Source of the DNA: Sphagnum magellanicum
Taxonomy: Eukaryota > Streptophyta > Sphagnopsida > Sphagnales > Sphagnaceae
Direction of reading: 5' to 3'
Assembly: GCA_021904315.1 (NCBI GenBank)
Contig: CM038914.1
Coordinates: 1,054,001 to 1,118,000 of the forward strand
Length of the DNA stretch: 64,000 nucleotides
The notes beneath the pieces are model-generated. The model worked only from the letters and a program-made list of their open reading frames with translations. It was not told the origin of the DNA and searched no databases. Positions 47,530-61,364 of the stretch are shown here, piece after piece. How positions within the stretch are numbered: the first letter of the stretch is position 1; each line of letters opens with the position of its first letter. The position numbers and the translations under genes were made by a program.

Positions 47530-49356
47530 ACTCAAGCTCTTCTAGCCTTGGTAATAGGACTTGAACCAGATGCGAGTCCATTAGTCTGAATTACCTACCT
47601 AGTGGCAGAAACTATGGGTGCCACATTAGCCTCTTATGCCGCAACATAGGGAGGGCAAAAATAAATAGCAAATTATGGTGTGAGACTAGAATTATGTGTA
47701 GTGGAAATAACATACTCCCCAACCATGGCATCGTGTGGGAGGCCATAGAACGACCTAAGAGGTCCCTCTCGTGATCCTGAACCTTGTACAAGTTGGGCAT
47801 GACTAACTGGTTGGGAGGACTTGCTTTTTAGATCAGCAAGTTGGGCCTTCAATGATTCAAATTCATTTTGTAAAGTCTAAACTTGAATTACATGGGCTTG
47901 AAGCACCTCTTTCTTGTCAGCATTGTGCTTCTTCTTCTTAGCATTCTTGTTGGAATTACCCTTGGTGGGCAAAACATGAGTGGAAAGTTGAGGTGCCTTG
48001 GCTTTTGGTTAAGGGACAACGAAAGATGCTAGTAGATTTTGCCATGGTAATCGAAATTGCTTCTGTTTTGGGAACTTGGCAAAATAAACAACTTTTTGAT
48101 GTCCTTTTTTTCCCACAATAATCACAAAAGAGATCCTTGGAAGGAATGTTGCATTCACTAGCTTTATGGGCATAATTGTCACAATAGTTGCAAGAAAATA
48201 AGATGGGTGTAGCCGAGTGCACTGCTTTAGCCCTTGAAGAAGAATGTGATGATCTAGTTGGCGCAACTGGCGTAGGTTGAGGCCTTGAACATGATGGAGG
48301 CCTCATAGTATTAGCTTCATAGTGTGCATGAACCAGTTCCAATTTCTTAGAATTGTTGTACACATCAAGCAAAATGTATGAGTTTCCAAATTTTGCAAAA
48401 ACCCGTTGTAAAACCTTCGCATGGAGTGTTGGAATACCTTCCAACGAACGAAAATACCGGTGGGCAACTTCCAAGTCTATGATGCTCTGGGTATCCTTTT
48501 TGAGTTTAAAAAGCCTCATGTAGAGCATCTTAAAGGTTTCAGCTTTTAGTCGAGAGAAGGTAGCAAGCTATAAAAAAATTTCAGAACTTTTGACTGGAAA
48601 TTCCAGTTCAAGAACTCAAAAGAATTCCCCCATTAGATCAGCAAAAGTTGGCGCATTGGTGGTGGGAGAAATGTTTGTAATAGCAGCAATGAATTGTTGA
48701 GGAGAAAGGTTTATTGAGGTAGGTACCGGGTCTAGAATATTGGGCATAGTCCCGTGATGTGCAATTGCAGCTTGCAATGCAACTTGAAAGGCAGTGGCAA
48801 TGGCTGTGGCGTAAGTTGGATTAGGAATTTGGGTGACTCCCAAAATCCTTGTAGAATGTTGTTCGTAGACATCTAATGCCTCATAGTGCACATAATGGGC
48901 CAATTGTTTGAATGCAAATGCCTTAGTGTAATTAACACCATACTTGAGCTCCAATTCACAAACCACAGTTGAGAAAGTTGCCTTGAACCCCCTCAAAGAA
49001 ATGGTACCTGGCCTTCCACAAAAATTTTCAATTCTCCCAAAAGAATTGTTGACCTCCATGGTGTATATGGGTGTAGAGGTTACGGCTTGGAGCGGAATAT
49101 ACGGTGATGGTGTGAAAGCAGGTGTACCCCACTGATTAACCCCTCCAAATGGACTTTGATGTATCGTTGATGTAATGTAACCTAAACCTGAATTCCTCGT
49201 ATGAGTTGTACTAGATGACAGTGGTGCTATAGATGCTTGATAGTACCGTCGTGAAGATTGTGAGTTTAAAGAAATCGGCTCAAAGGATTGTGTGTTACTT
49301 CGTAATTGATACCTAGGCTCTAATTAAGCGGTAGTGCTCTCATCATCCAAAGACAT
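47530..49356 (-). pseudogene. Retroelement gag region with CCHC zinc knuckle (fossil)
   Basis: The likely start is the ATG at 49356 (MSLDDESTT). A central portion has gag-like helices (MEVNNSFGRIENFCGRPG, then KYGVNYTKAFAFKQLAHYV). A CNYCDNYAHKASEC knuckle (CX2CX4HX4C) is followed by a second CDYCGKK-type cysteine pair. This is the typical nucleic-acid-binding part of gag. It is broken in several places. Confidence 0.6.
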
Positions 49357-49369
49357 GGTGTTGTCCCAT

Positions 49370-50750
49370 GCCCCAAAATTTTGTGATAATATACAACACT
49401 AGTTACAAAATTCTAACACAACGTACGGTCTGAAGAATATAGTGCGTCCTTGGGAATGACCCGTGATAGATAGATGTCGCACGGAGGTCAAACGAACATC
49501 TAACGAAGGTCGGACGAAGGTCAAATGGAAGTCAAATAGACGTCGAATGAAAAGGCAGGATGGCAGAACGGTAAAACACATGACGACAAAATGCAGGACG
49601 ACAATGGCGTATGACAACAAGAAGACTTGCACAAGACGCATGGCAACACGACACAGGACGAAAGTTCGATGAACGTTGAACGGACTAAGGTCAGCCGCCG
49701 CTGTTGTAGTGGCAGCGTTACCGGTCGTAATGCTACAACGATGGTGATGCGACATTACAACTTGCAACACTAGAGCAATGGCTATAACACTATAGCTCGT
49801 AACACTAAAGTGATGGTTATGGCACTATAGCTTGCAACGCTAGAGCGATGGTTGTGGTGTTGTTGTTGCTACTGTGGCGCTGCAGTGCTATTGTTACAAC
49901 GATGGCAATGTAACACTATTGTTATGGCATTGCTGTAGCGATGGCAGTGTGATGTTATTGTTACGGCGTTGTTGCTGCGACGTTGCAACTCGTGACATTG
50001 CGATGCTACAACAATGTGGCGTTGAAGCTCGCGACATTGCATGTTACAACAATGTGGTGCTGTAGCTCGCGTTGCGGGAGCACCGCAAGCTAGCATCGCG
50101 GAAGTAATGTTGCTTTGCAATAGGCGGTGTTATGTTGCTCTACAGCAATGGTGGACGCCATTACCTAAATTTTTTTTAAAAAAATTATATTCGATAGTCG
50201 CCACAAGAGGGCGCGTTTTTACGCGTGAAAGAAAGAGAAAGAAAAAAAAAAGAGGGGGAGCTTTTAAACCTATCAAGGATCTCGCCTCTATTAGTTAATA
50301 GGAATGTAACAACACACGCTCCCTCCGGTAGTAGCAACACCAGCAATAGCAACATTAGGAACAACACGAATTCAAAGGCAAAAGAAATTTGTCCCTTTCA
50401 ACATTAAACAACAAATATTAGAGTTTTTCTAGAATTGAATGAAAGAAAGAATTGAATTGCAAAGAAAGAAGAAGATGTAATGTATGTAAATAGTGGCCGT
50501 GCAATGGCTGTCGTGAGCATCTAGAATTCCTATCTGATTATGAAAGAAACTTTCCTAACAAAGGAATTTTAGAAAAACTAAAAAAAGAAAGGAAAGGCTT
50601 GACCTTTTATATAGTTGTTAATAAACTAAAACCCTAAGTACCTAATAACGTACAATCACCTAAAACCGTACATTAACCCTAAAAGCGCACATGGGCATGC
50701 CCATAATTGGCCATCATGTATGAGGCCATGTACGAACATGACATACATTG
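49370..50750 (-). promoter_or_regulatory. LTR or leader-like region of the retroelement
   Basis: On the minus strand a CTATATAAAAGG TATA-like box lies at 50603-50614, pointing towards gag. A purine/pyrimidine-rich tract and a GC-rich repetitive part (about 49440-50160) follow. A candidate LTR start TGTCATGTTCG lies near 50750. A matching copy on the far side of the element was not found, so the LTR identity is inferred from position and composition. Confidence 0.4.
49767..49860 (+). repeat. 35-bp minisatellite within the retroelement leader
   Basis: Units beginning ACACTAGAGCAATGG, ACACTAAAGTGATGG and ACGCTAGAGCGATGG start at 49767, 49802 and 49837. Looser repeats of GTTGTTACAACGATGGCA-like text continue to about 50130. 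This is the most GC-rich part of the surrounding 10 kb. Confidence 0.6.
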
Positions 50751-51289
50751 GTGCCTTCACCTTTTCGATTGAAATCTCTCAGTGTCTGTATTTAACCCAT
50801 AAAATGTTAAATTTGTATTGTGATACCTTGATTTACAATTCCCATAGTATGTTTATAATGCAACAAAAAATTTCGGGTTTTTACCATTAGACCCAACTAT
50901 ATGTGTAGGTGTTCATTATGTCAAGGTTGTTTTTTACCCACTTGATTTTCTAGCTGAAGCACACAATAGCCATTAACTAATCCCATAATTTGTAAGGAAA
51001 CCATGGTTTTAATTCAAAACAAAAGTGTAGAAAATTGGTCTTCAATTTTCATAGTTTCAACATCCATTTAATTTCCAAAATAACCCATAAGTACATTAAA
51101 AATTAAAGAAACACCAGACTTAAGTGTTATAAAGGCAAAAGCATGAAACCAAAACTCCAAAGAGGCTCCATGGCCACCTTTTCATTGGTACCACATTTGA
51201 TAATGCTAATGAACATTGATTTTATTACAATACTAAACATGTTACAAACAAACTGAATTTGATATAATGATTAACAAGACATACTATTG

Positions 51290-51650
51290 CCATCATCGAT
51301 AATCCATGCAAGAACAAACATCATCTTCAAAGTGATGAAAGTGATTGGCGTCTTTCACCATGATTGTTTTCCCAACTATTTTTGAAATGAATTATGTGGA
51401 AGTGTGGCAATCTTCACAAACTTGTAGACTTGTTATTATTTGAAAAGGAGTACTAGGAGCTATGTTGATGAGCCCAAATCAATAGCCAATTTCTTGCTAT
51501 GGTGATACAAATGGAACACCTTTTCTTCTTCTTCCACATCCTACAAAATAAAATTGGTACAAGGCACAAACCTTACATCCCACATGAGCCTTGCCAATCT
51601 TTGTAGTTTTGCATGAATTTCAATCATTTGAAGGTGGTCTACTATTGAGG
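51290..51650 (-). pseudogene. DYW-domain fragment of a PPR gene
   Basis: The minus strand reads HLQMIEIHAKLQRLARLMWD, then EEEEKVFHLYHHSKKLAI, then [20 protein letters not shown] and CSCMDY. This is the C-terminal E+/DYW part only. It is interrupted by stops and frame changes, and the HxE glutamate has become lysine (HHSKK). It lies head-on against a plus-strand PPR relic starting only a few bases to the right. Confidence 0.8.
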
Positions 51651-51654
51651 GGAA

Positions 51655-53240
51655 TCACTTTGTTGAAATATATGCAAAATGTGGGAGCATTGAGGATGTT
51701 TGCGAAATGTTCAACAAGATACCATCTTGAGATGTGGTTACTTGGACCACCATGATATTGGGACATATGCAATGTAGCCAAGGGCAAAAGGCACTCAAAT
51801 TATTTCAAGAAATGCAAGAAGAAGGTGTGTAGTCAAACTTTGTTACTTTTGTGGGGGTGTTGAATGCATGTGCCATTGTAATTGCCCTTGAAGAGGGTAG
51901 GATTGTTCATGATAAGATCGTTGAAAAAGGTTGTGAATTTGATGTCTTTGTGGGGAGTAGCTTGGTTGACATGTATGCAAAGCTTGGGAACACAAAGGAC
52001 ACTTAGAGAATGTTCAATAAGATGCATTTTGAAATGTGGTCACTTGGATTGATATGACATTGGGACATGTGAAATGTGGGCAAGGGAAAAAGGCCTTGGA
52101 ACTATTTGAACATGTGCAATAGGAACATGTGCAACCAAACTTTATTACTTTTGTGAAGGTGTTGAATGTGTGTGCCAACATGGTTACACTTGTAAAGGCA
52201 TGTGGGCTCATGAACTGATCATTCAAAGTGGTTTGGAATCAAATGTCTTTGTGGGGAGTAATTTGGTTGACATGTATGCAAAGTGTGGGAACATGGAAGA
52301 TGTTTGAAATGTGTTCAACAAGATGCCATCTTGAGATGTGGTAACTTGGACTACCATATTTGGAGGATGCACGATGCATGGGCATGGTAAGGAAACTTTT
52401 AAACATTTTGAATGGATGTATGAAGAAGGTGTAAAGCTAGATGATATCACTTTTGTTTGTATTTTCTCTTAGCTTGTAGCCATGCATGTATTGTTATGTT
52501 TCAATGGTCACAAATTATATGATTTCTACTAAATAAAAATGCTACACTTGTATCGTTGACCTATTTGGCCATGCTAGGCATCTATAGGAGGTAAAGAATA
52601 TGGTCATGGCAATGCCCTACCTACCACATGTGGGTGCTTGGATGACCTTGTGCAATGCTTGCAAAATTCATGGTTATGTGGAAATGGCAAAATGAGTTGC
52701 AAAACAAATTATTGAATTGGAGCTTGACAATGCTACCAATTATGTGTTGTTGTTAAACATCTATGTTGTTGTTAGCAATAAACATTTTTGTGACAATGTT
52801 GAATGACAAAAAAAGGAAAACGGTGTGAAGAAATAGTTGGGTTACACTTGGATTGAAGTAAATAATGAGGTACATATATTTGTAATAAATGATCAAGACC
52901 ACCCCAAGATGATTGAAATTCATGCATAATTACAAAGATTGTTAAGACTCGTGCATGATGCAAGTATGTGCCTTATATGAAAAAAAATTTGCATGATGTG
53001 GAAGAACAAGAAAAAGTGTTCCATTTTTGTCACCATAGTGAAAATTTGGCTATTACAATTATCAACATAACTCATGTTATTCCTCTTTGAATAACAAAAA
53101 AGTCTACAAGTTTGTGAAGATTTCCACATTTCCACAAAGTTCATTTCAAAAATAGTTGGGAGAATGATCATGGTGAAGGATGCTAATCATTTTCATCACT
53201 TTGAAAATGTTGTTTGTTCTTGGATGGACTATTGTGATGT
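51655..53240 (+). pseudogene. DYW-class PPR relic, heavily decayed
   Basis: PPR text starts in mid-repeat (FVEIYAKCGSIEDVCEMFNK) and continues through VTFVGVLNACAIVIALEEGR, VFVGSSLVDMYAKLGN and a later GSNLVDMYAKCGNMEDV-type motif. It ends in a DYW-like tail ([32 protein letters not shown]). Many stops are TAG or TGA where the sister copies have CAG or CGA, as expected from C-to-T decay. It is the most AT-shifted of the three PPR loci and therefore probably the oldest relic. Confidence 0.8.
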
Positions 53241-53439
53241 TAATAGTTTGTCTTCTCAATCATTGTCTCCTTTTGTTTGTAGCACATGATATTAGGTTTC
53301 AAGTTTAGGGTTTAAGGTTTACAACATATGAACAAGTGCACTAGGAGTCTTTAAAAAAAAATGACATTTGGAACAAACCAATAAAAGAAGGTTTGGCCCT
53401 AAAGGTTAAACCCAAATAAAATATAATAATCCCAAATGA

Positions 53440-53770
53440 CCTACCTAACCTAAGCCTACCTATCTACCTAGGCATAACTACTACCTACCTATTGACCTAA
53501 AAGTGCCACAAATTAACATCTTATTGCCTTAAGTTGAATGACATAAATTAAATTAATAAAAATATTAAACATTAAAATAAATAAAAAATTCCCATGTGTC
53601 TATTGATGATTTATCGGCACATCATTGTCACATCAACACATTATTGCTTGTGTAGTTGCAACATGTTGACACAATAGTTGCAATATAATGGCACAATAGT
53701 AACAACATAATTACATAGTAGTTGCAACATAGTGGCACAATAATTGCAATGATCTAGTTGCAACATATCA
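53440..53770 (+). repeat. CTAC-rich block and a GTTGCAACAT tandem repeat
   Basis: 53440-53500 is rich in CTACCTA words. From about 53645 to 53770, AGTTGCAACATAGTGGCACA and variants recur about five times with a spacing near 22-25 bp. It is non-coding. Confidence 0.6.
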
Positions 53771-55702
53771 CAAGTTATATATGTATACAATTTCATATAC
53801 GGTCAATTGTGCCACCACAACTTTTGCAACTCATGCAAGTGGTTATTGTGATTCAAAATTGCAACTAAAACCTAATTGCAAGCCTAATTACAAAACACTT
53901 ATTTTCTCATAGTGTTGGATATTGGGTTGCCTCGTTGCTTTGCTAGTAAATGACTTTAAAGTTCCATAATTGTTGTAGACAACATCCTATACCTTACAGT
54001 TTGCTCCTCTATCTTGGGTATCATTTGCATTATATTGTACTTTTTTTGGAATGTGAAAATGTGTTGCATCATTTACTAACTATGGTTCCACATTTATTAC
54101 ATCATTTGTTGCATTTTGCTGAATTAAAACCTAGTTTAATTGTCTCTACAAACTTTAGGTCATGATGCGATCCATGCTCATCCTTGTTCCATGGTTCTTC
54201 TCGATGAATAAATTGTTATAGATCAAATCTTCACAACTATTTTGCTCAGATTTGAATCCTAGCAACCCTTTGACCAATTGTGAATATATATAAACAAAAA
54301 AAAAAATCTTTATAACAACCTCTCTATTCTTCAACAAAACAACAAGAAATAAAAACAAACAATCTGTAAAATTTTGATTTCCTACCCCAAATTCATCCTA
54401 GGGATGGTTACCAAATGGTAAATGCTAATTTATTCTGCTCTTCTAATTGAAATTTTTGTACTATCATATTGTAATTCAAAACATTAGAATTTGCAAACAA
54501 ACATAAAAACTACAGAAAAAACTGAGAATCAAATCTGATAAAATATTCAAAACTCCAAATCCGCTCTAGAAACCATTCCTACAGTTGATTGAAAACATAA
54601 TTCAATCAGTATGGATCCATGACAATGCTAGCACAACACCATGCATATTGTAGACTTTGCCTAGTACTGAAGGGAGATGCCAAACACTTCAAATTCTTAA
54701 GAGAAGTGAACCGGGAGATGTGCAATGTGGGTGGCATTTGCAGCCAGCCAGTGAAAATCAATAATAATAATGAACTGTTTTGTTGGCTCTCCCCTTCAGG
54801 GTAGAGAGTAGAGACATTGGGATGCACCCAGAAAGAAAGGGGCCAAAGTTTGGTATCCCTACATTCTAGCTGGGTCATGTGGAGTCCACTGTAGAAATAT
54901 TTCGAGCATAACTGACATATCCACTAAGGTTTCACAATGCTAACCACCATGTGTTTTCAATTTATTGTGTTCTATACCTATCAACCTTATGAATGCCATT
55001 TGAAGGGCAGAGCCATTATGCAACAAGTGCCTTGTTTATTTATTGGTTGTTGCTTTAAGAATTGTTGTTGAATTCAAGCATTTGAAGCTCTGGTGCCTTC
55101 CCTCTCTCTTTTGGAAGTATTTTCCTTTCCCAAGTGCTTTCTTGCTTGCACTGTAGTGTTTTCCCCACGGTTTCAGGGATTCTGTAAATGTTTTGCCCCT
55201 CTGTCCGGTTTTCAGTGATTCTCTAGTTGGGATAGTGCGTGCATCAAAGGCATTTTCAGGGATCTCCGGTTTCCATTAATGCCGGAATAGCTTCATTTCA
55301 TTTTGGAGCCAGGTTCCGCTGGAGAGCGCTTCTTTGATTAGAATGATTATTAAATATGATTTTCCAACTTCTCCAACAGTCTGTAAATCAGCTTATATTG
55401 TCCTCTTCTTGGAGCATTTAGAGTTTTCTGGTCCAAAATCACCAAAGATCGTTCGTATAAAAAACAGCACTAGATGAAGCTCTCAACATACCGACACCAA
55501 ATCGTATCAACTGCTGGTGAACAATCTTCATGATGAAATAAAAATCACATGTTAGTACTTTAGAACCACAAACAAACCATGTATATTCACCATGCGACCC
55601 TTAAATTGCACCAAATAGAATGTCATTTTAAAGTCCAAATGCTACGCCAATGAAACTCCTGTCCACCTTAAGCAGTCACTCCTGCACACATAATCTGAAG
55701 GC
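53771..55702. other. Intergenic, 3' flank of alpha-tubulin
   Basis: AT-rich on the left, becoming mixed on the right. A 90-codon minus-strand frame at 54606-54878 has no recognised domain. The last 100-200 bases before 55703 are probably the tubulin 3' untranslated region. Confidence 0.45.
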
Positions 55703-57810
<2,108 letters not shown>

Positions 57811-57814
57811 TTAT

Positions 57815-57818
<4 letters not shown>

Positions 57819-57848
<30 letters not shown>
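57819..57848. promoter_or_regulatory. (CT)n / GAGA repeat upstream of alpha-tubulin
   Basis: A CT run of about 30 bp (GA on the tubulin sense strand) lies about 290 bp upstream of the tubulin ATG, within its probable promoter or leader. GA repeats are common near plant transcription starts; a regulatory role here is inference. Confidence 0.4.
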
Positions 57849-57851
<3 letters not shown>

Positions 57852-59223
57852 GGGTCTTCCCCACCGCCGCTCCCGGTCAGTGTTTTTTTAGGAATTTTTT
57901 TGTTCGTCGCCCAAGCACTGATTTCTTTTGTGGAGAATTTTCGCCATTTTTCGAAAAAAATTGGGAAAAAAGTACCCTGTCTCAAATTCACTGTTTTAAA
58001 TTTTTGGATCGCCAGAAATGACTATTTCTATTTCTAAAATCGGAAAAAAAAAATCACCACAATTGCTAAGGATTTTCCACTTTCATGTTTTGCATATCGC
58101 CAAATTTGGATAAATATAGTTATGGTGATAATCACCACTTGAGCAACATCACAAAATGGGAAAAAACAAACTGAACCAAAGCGGCGGTCATCCTTGGGAA
58201 GATTTAGCCAACTCTGGCTGTAAACCAAAAATGAGGTACTAATCTTTAATCATCCTTCTAAATTTTAGGTTACACACTGAAAACCAAATTAGTTCTTTTT
58301 CGTATGTGACGATTTTTACTTTTTCCTTCACTTTTGGCGACTGAAAACCTCCAAAATCACTTCTTTTTCGAATTTCGAGTTTTTAAAATTTTCTCCTTTT
58401 GGCGAAATTTCACCAGTTGAAAAAAGGGCTGCGACTCCCGGTCGGCCAGCGCGCTTTTCGCCATCAGTGACCGGTTGGAACCAGTCTCGAATTAGCGGCT
58501 ACTGCTTACGAAGATGGACGCAATCGCGACCGTTGCGGCCAGAAAGCGGGAAACGGAAGCGGTGGACGAGTGGCCGTTGGATTAAGAAACTGTTTGAAGG
58601 TGGCTGTCAGGTACGACAACGTGAAACAGCTACCTATTCTCACTGACAGAAAGTTATGCCACATGCTTCGACTGCGCCGGGCTCAGTGTTTGAAACTTTG
58701 AACCCTAAAGTTAGGCCCGCTTTAAATGTGGTCCTTCAGGATCCAAATTTGTAGGAACCAGTTTGGATACTCATTTGAATCCTTGAGTTGGATTTAGGGT
58801 TTAGGGTTCAAACTTTAAACCCTAAACCCTTGCCTTAAACCCTAGCCTGCATCTTAGTTCTTCAAATCATGACCTCTCCTTTTCTTTTCTTTTGTTTGTT
58901 GGGGAGGGGAGGACGGGTTCGAACCAATTGATTTTCCCTCCCAAATGGTGCCTTGTAAATTTAGCCTCGATTTGCCACTTTTTGGTCTAGGTCCCTCATC
59001 TAAATGCCACGGGTCCAATTTATGGCTCTCATCCAAGAAGATTGATGTATCTCATTGGACCTTAGACCTTGGATCCTCATCTAAAGTGACCCTTAGTGTA
59101 CCTAAGTTTGTTGGTTGTACCTGCCATTTTGGTAAGGTTTTAATCAGGTACCTTTAAATAGCAGAATCGGCATTTCCTACTCATGTCATTATGCTATTGT
59201 AAGACCTATAAGTGGTCCTTTAC
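57849..59223. other. Upstream region of alpha-tubulin and intergenic DNA
   Basis: 58430-58620 is unusually GC-rich for the window and may be distal promoter or a relic. Telomere-like TTTAGGG/AAACCCT words cluster in both orientations at 58795-58850. No gene was found. Confidence 0.45.
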
Positions 59224-59327
59224 ATGTAGGGTAAAGCCCCAGGGGGGCCAGATTTACCCGAATAAGGGCCCTCATGTGGAGCTGAGGGTGGTTTGGTAAC
59301 CCCCAAGGATGTCACACGGCATAACAT
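59224..59327. repeat. Short foldback element, family A copy 5
   Basis: The left end ATGTAGGGTAAAGCCCC and the inverted right end ATGTTATGCCGTGTGACATCC carry the family wording and GGTTACC/TTTACC inner blocks in mirrored positions. It is the most diverged full copy. Confidence 0.35.
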
Positions 59328-60729
59328 AAAAATGGTAGCAGTTTTTTTCATTAAATTTTTCCTTAGATACCCACCAGGTACCCACCAGATATAATGGGAG
59401 AAAAAATTGGCGACAGGCTTTACAAAAAGTGTTAAGCCTTTGTAGGTGGGCATAAAGCTGTCACATTATTACAGTCAGTAAGGTGCTGTCATAATACACT
59501 AACAAAAACTTGCCATGTTTTTACACCAAGGGATATATGCCCCTACTTAATGGCTGGCCACATCTGGTGGTAGTGATGGTGTTAAAGGACAATGTTTATG
59601 GTGATACAAAAAGTATGGCAGTCCACACTTGTAATGTTAGCTAACAATGAATCCTATGTGGCAGGTGACATGGCATTGGTGTTAACTTAATGTTAGCACC
59701 CAGTGTTTACTAACAATTAATTTTTTTAATATGTACATTTTAGGAATCATTTTTGGTGTTATGAAAACTTTCAAAAAAAGAGGTTTAACTCAATGTCGGC
59801 ACTTTTTTTTTCTCTCATTTTTCATCCCACTCTTTTTTTTCTTTCTTTTCATTCATTTTTGCCTCTCTACTTGTGTACAAGTCTCTTCATTTATTCCTTC
59901 TTTTTTTCATTTTTTCTTTTTTCTTCTTGCGTCCAAGTCTTTTCCTTCATTCTTTACTTTTTTGCTTGTGTCCAAGTTCTACTATAAATCCATGTCTACA
60001 ATCTTTTATCACAAATTTTATGCCCAAAGTAATTCAAAAAAAAATTCTATTAAAAATTTCAAGAAAAGTCTCTATTGAAAGTTTCAAGAATTTTTTTTTA
60101 TAATTTTTATGCAAATTTGTATTTCTTGTGTTGTGAAAATTCAATGTCCAAGGTAGTTCCAAGAAAAATATTATTTTTACTACAAGTTCAAAATCTATAC
60201 CCTACATTCAATTGCAAAGTTCCAACCTAACTATGTATAGATAGGAGCAAGTGCAAGTATTTGGACTATAGTCAAGATGCAATCCTCTAACAATGGCAAA
60301 TAAAGTGGCTTCGAGAGCCTCCAATGAGTAGCATCACCAACAATCAACTTACCACCTTTTGATGATGAACAAAATAGCTTCAACCAGCCTCACCCAATGC
60401 CAACTACAACACTAACAAATAGTGCTACAAATGTTGTTATAACATGTATTATTGAACTTTTCACTCCATTTTTATTAGATTCTTGTATCCATCTTTAAAG
60501 AACAAAAAGAAACCACATCAATATTATGAAATATGTGATGAATATTAAATTTCATGAACCCATACATAATTTCAAATTGAAATGCATTGGGAGTGATGTA
60601 AAAAATTTGTATTGAATTGCATATATTATAAACCTTTGTGATGACATCACAAGAACATCAGGAACAAAGGCAAATGAAAAGTTTTTGTAGATTCAAATTC
60701 TACATAAATCAAATAAAAAAACTAAGACA
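59328..60729. other. Intergenic, T-rich low complexity
   Basis: 59800-60000 is T-rich and carries the phrase CTTGTGTCCAAGTCT (or GTACAAGTCT / CGTCCAAGTCT) three times at irregular spacing. 60260-60480 may include an upstream exon of the Myb/SANT-like frame (text rich in Asn, Ser and Thr), but no splice sites could be fixed. Confidence 0.4.
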
Positions 60730-61285
60730 ACCAAATTGAAAGAATTTAGAAATCCTAACATAGATCAAAGCAAAGAAGCAAGGCATGAAGCAAGCTTGGG
60801 TGCGGTCAATTCAAGAATTAGCATGGAAACATCAATCACCAAATGGAAGCGCATCCCAACAATTGTAATGGGTAATGGTCATTCTGAACATTTTCGCAGT
60901 GGAATGGCTTATAAGGATAAATGGGGGTCTTTGTATGGAAACTACAAAAACATCCAATGATTACAAAAGTGTTACAAGTCATAATGAGGACTATTGGGAG
61001 ATGTCCACAAAAGATAGGCTTGCACAAGGATTGTTTGGGAGTTTCATCAAATCATATTTTGACCTCATACATGATTTCATGCATAACAAACCATACTTTA
61101 ATCTTCCACATTCACAGAACTTAATGGATTCAAAAGATGAGATGTATCATACACAACCTTACGCACAAGGTTCTTCACCACATGATGACTTTAGTTTTCA
61201 TGAGGAAATACGAATGTGTGAAAATGCCATTGAAAGAGCACATCTCCCCTCCCTTTTAATCTTGATCCCATCCTACACTATGTAA
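60730..61285 (+). pseudogene. Myb/SANT-like DNA-binding protein frame, one frame break
   Basis: The first part (60736-60957) includes SITKWKRIPTIVMGNGHSEH and MAYKDKWGSLYGNYKNI. The second, in the next frame, continues NDYKSVTSHNEDYWEMSTKD and then YFDLIHDFMHNKPYFNLPHS. Together the wording (W...RI...GHS...CKDKW..LYGDYKKI...DYK...NE.YW.M) is that of plant Myb/SANT-like or trihelix proteins, often linked to PIF/Harbinger transposons. A frame change near 60950 separates the halves, so the copy is probably inactive unless a short intron removes it. No DDE transposase was seen nearby. Whether it is host or transposon derived is unresolved. Confidence 0.5.
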
Positions 61286-61364
61286 AAGCTTTTCAAGAAA
61301 AGGTATAGTTGGGTATTGTCATCAATCATCAAACTCTTAGCCAAAATACACCAATTTGGAAACA

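Larger units (their letters stand above)
44944..50750 (-). mobile_element. Broken LTR-type retroelement carrying a cytosine-C5 methyltransferase
   Basis: Reading leftwards, the parts are an LTR or leader-like region with a TATA box (about 50750-49370), gag with a CCHC knuckle (about 49356-47530), an aspartic protease region (about 46900-46600), a linker, then a C5 DNA methyltransferase domain (about 46190-44944). No reverse transcriptase, RNase H or integrase was recognised and no second LTR was found, so the copy is incomplete on its 3' side or belongs to a non-autonomous type. The gag and protease style suggests Ty3/gypsy-like ancestry (inference). It is a fossil with roughly a dozen or more breaks and looks moderately old. 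Confidence 0.65.

Noticed and set aside
58860-58960. The word GGGTTCGAACC suggesting a tRNA T-arm.
   Set aside because: No acceptor stem, D-arm or anticodon arm could be placed around it.
59731-60103. Two open frames of about 75-115 codons with many Phe and Ser residues.
   Set aside because: They are translations of T-rich low-complexity DNA with a short repeated phrase, not genes.
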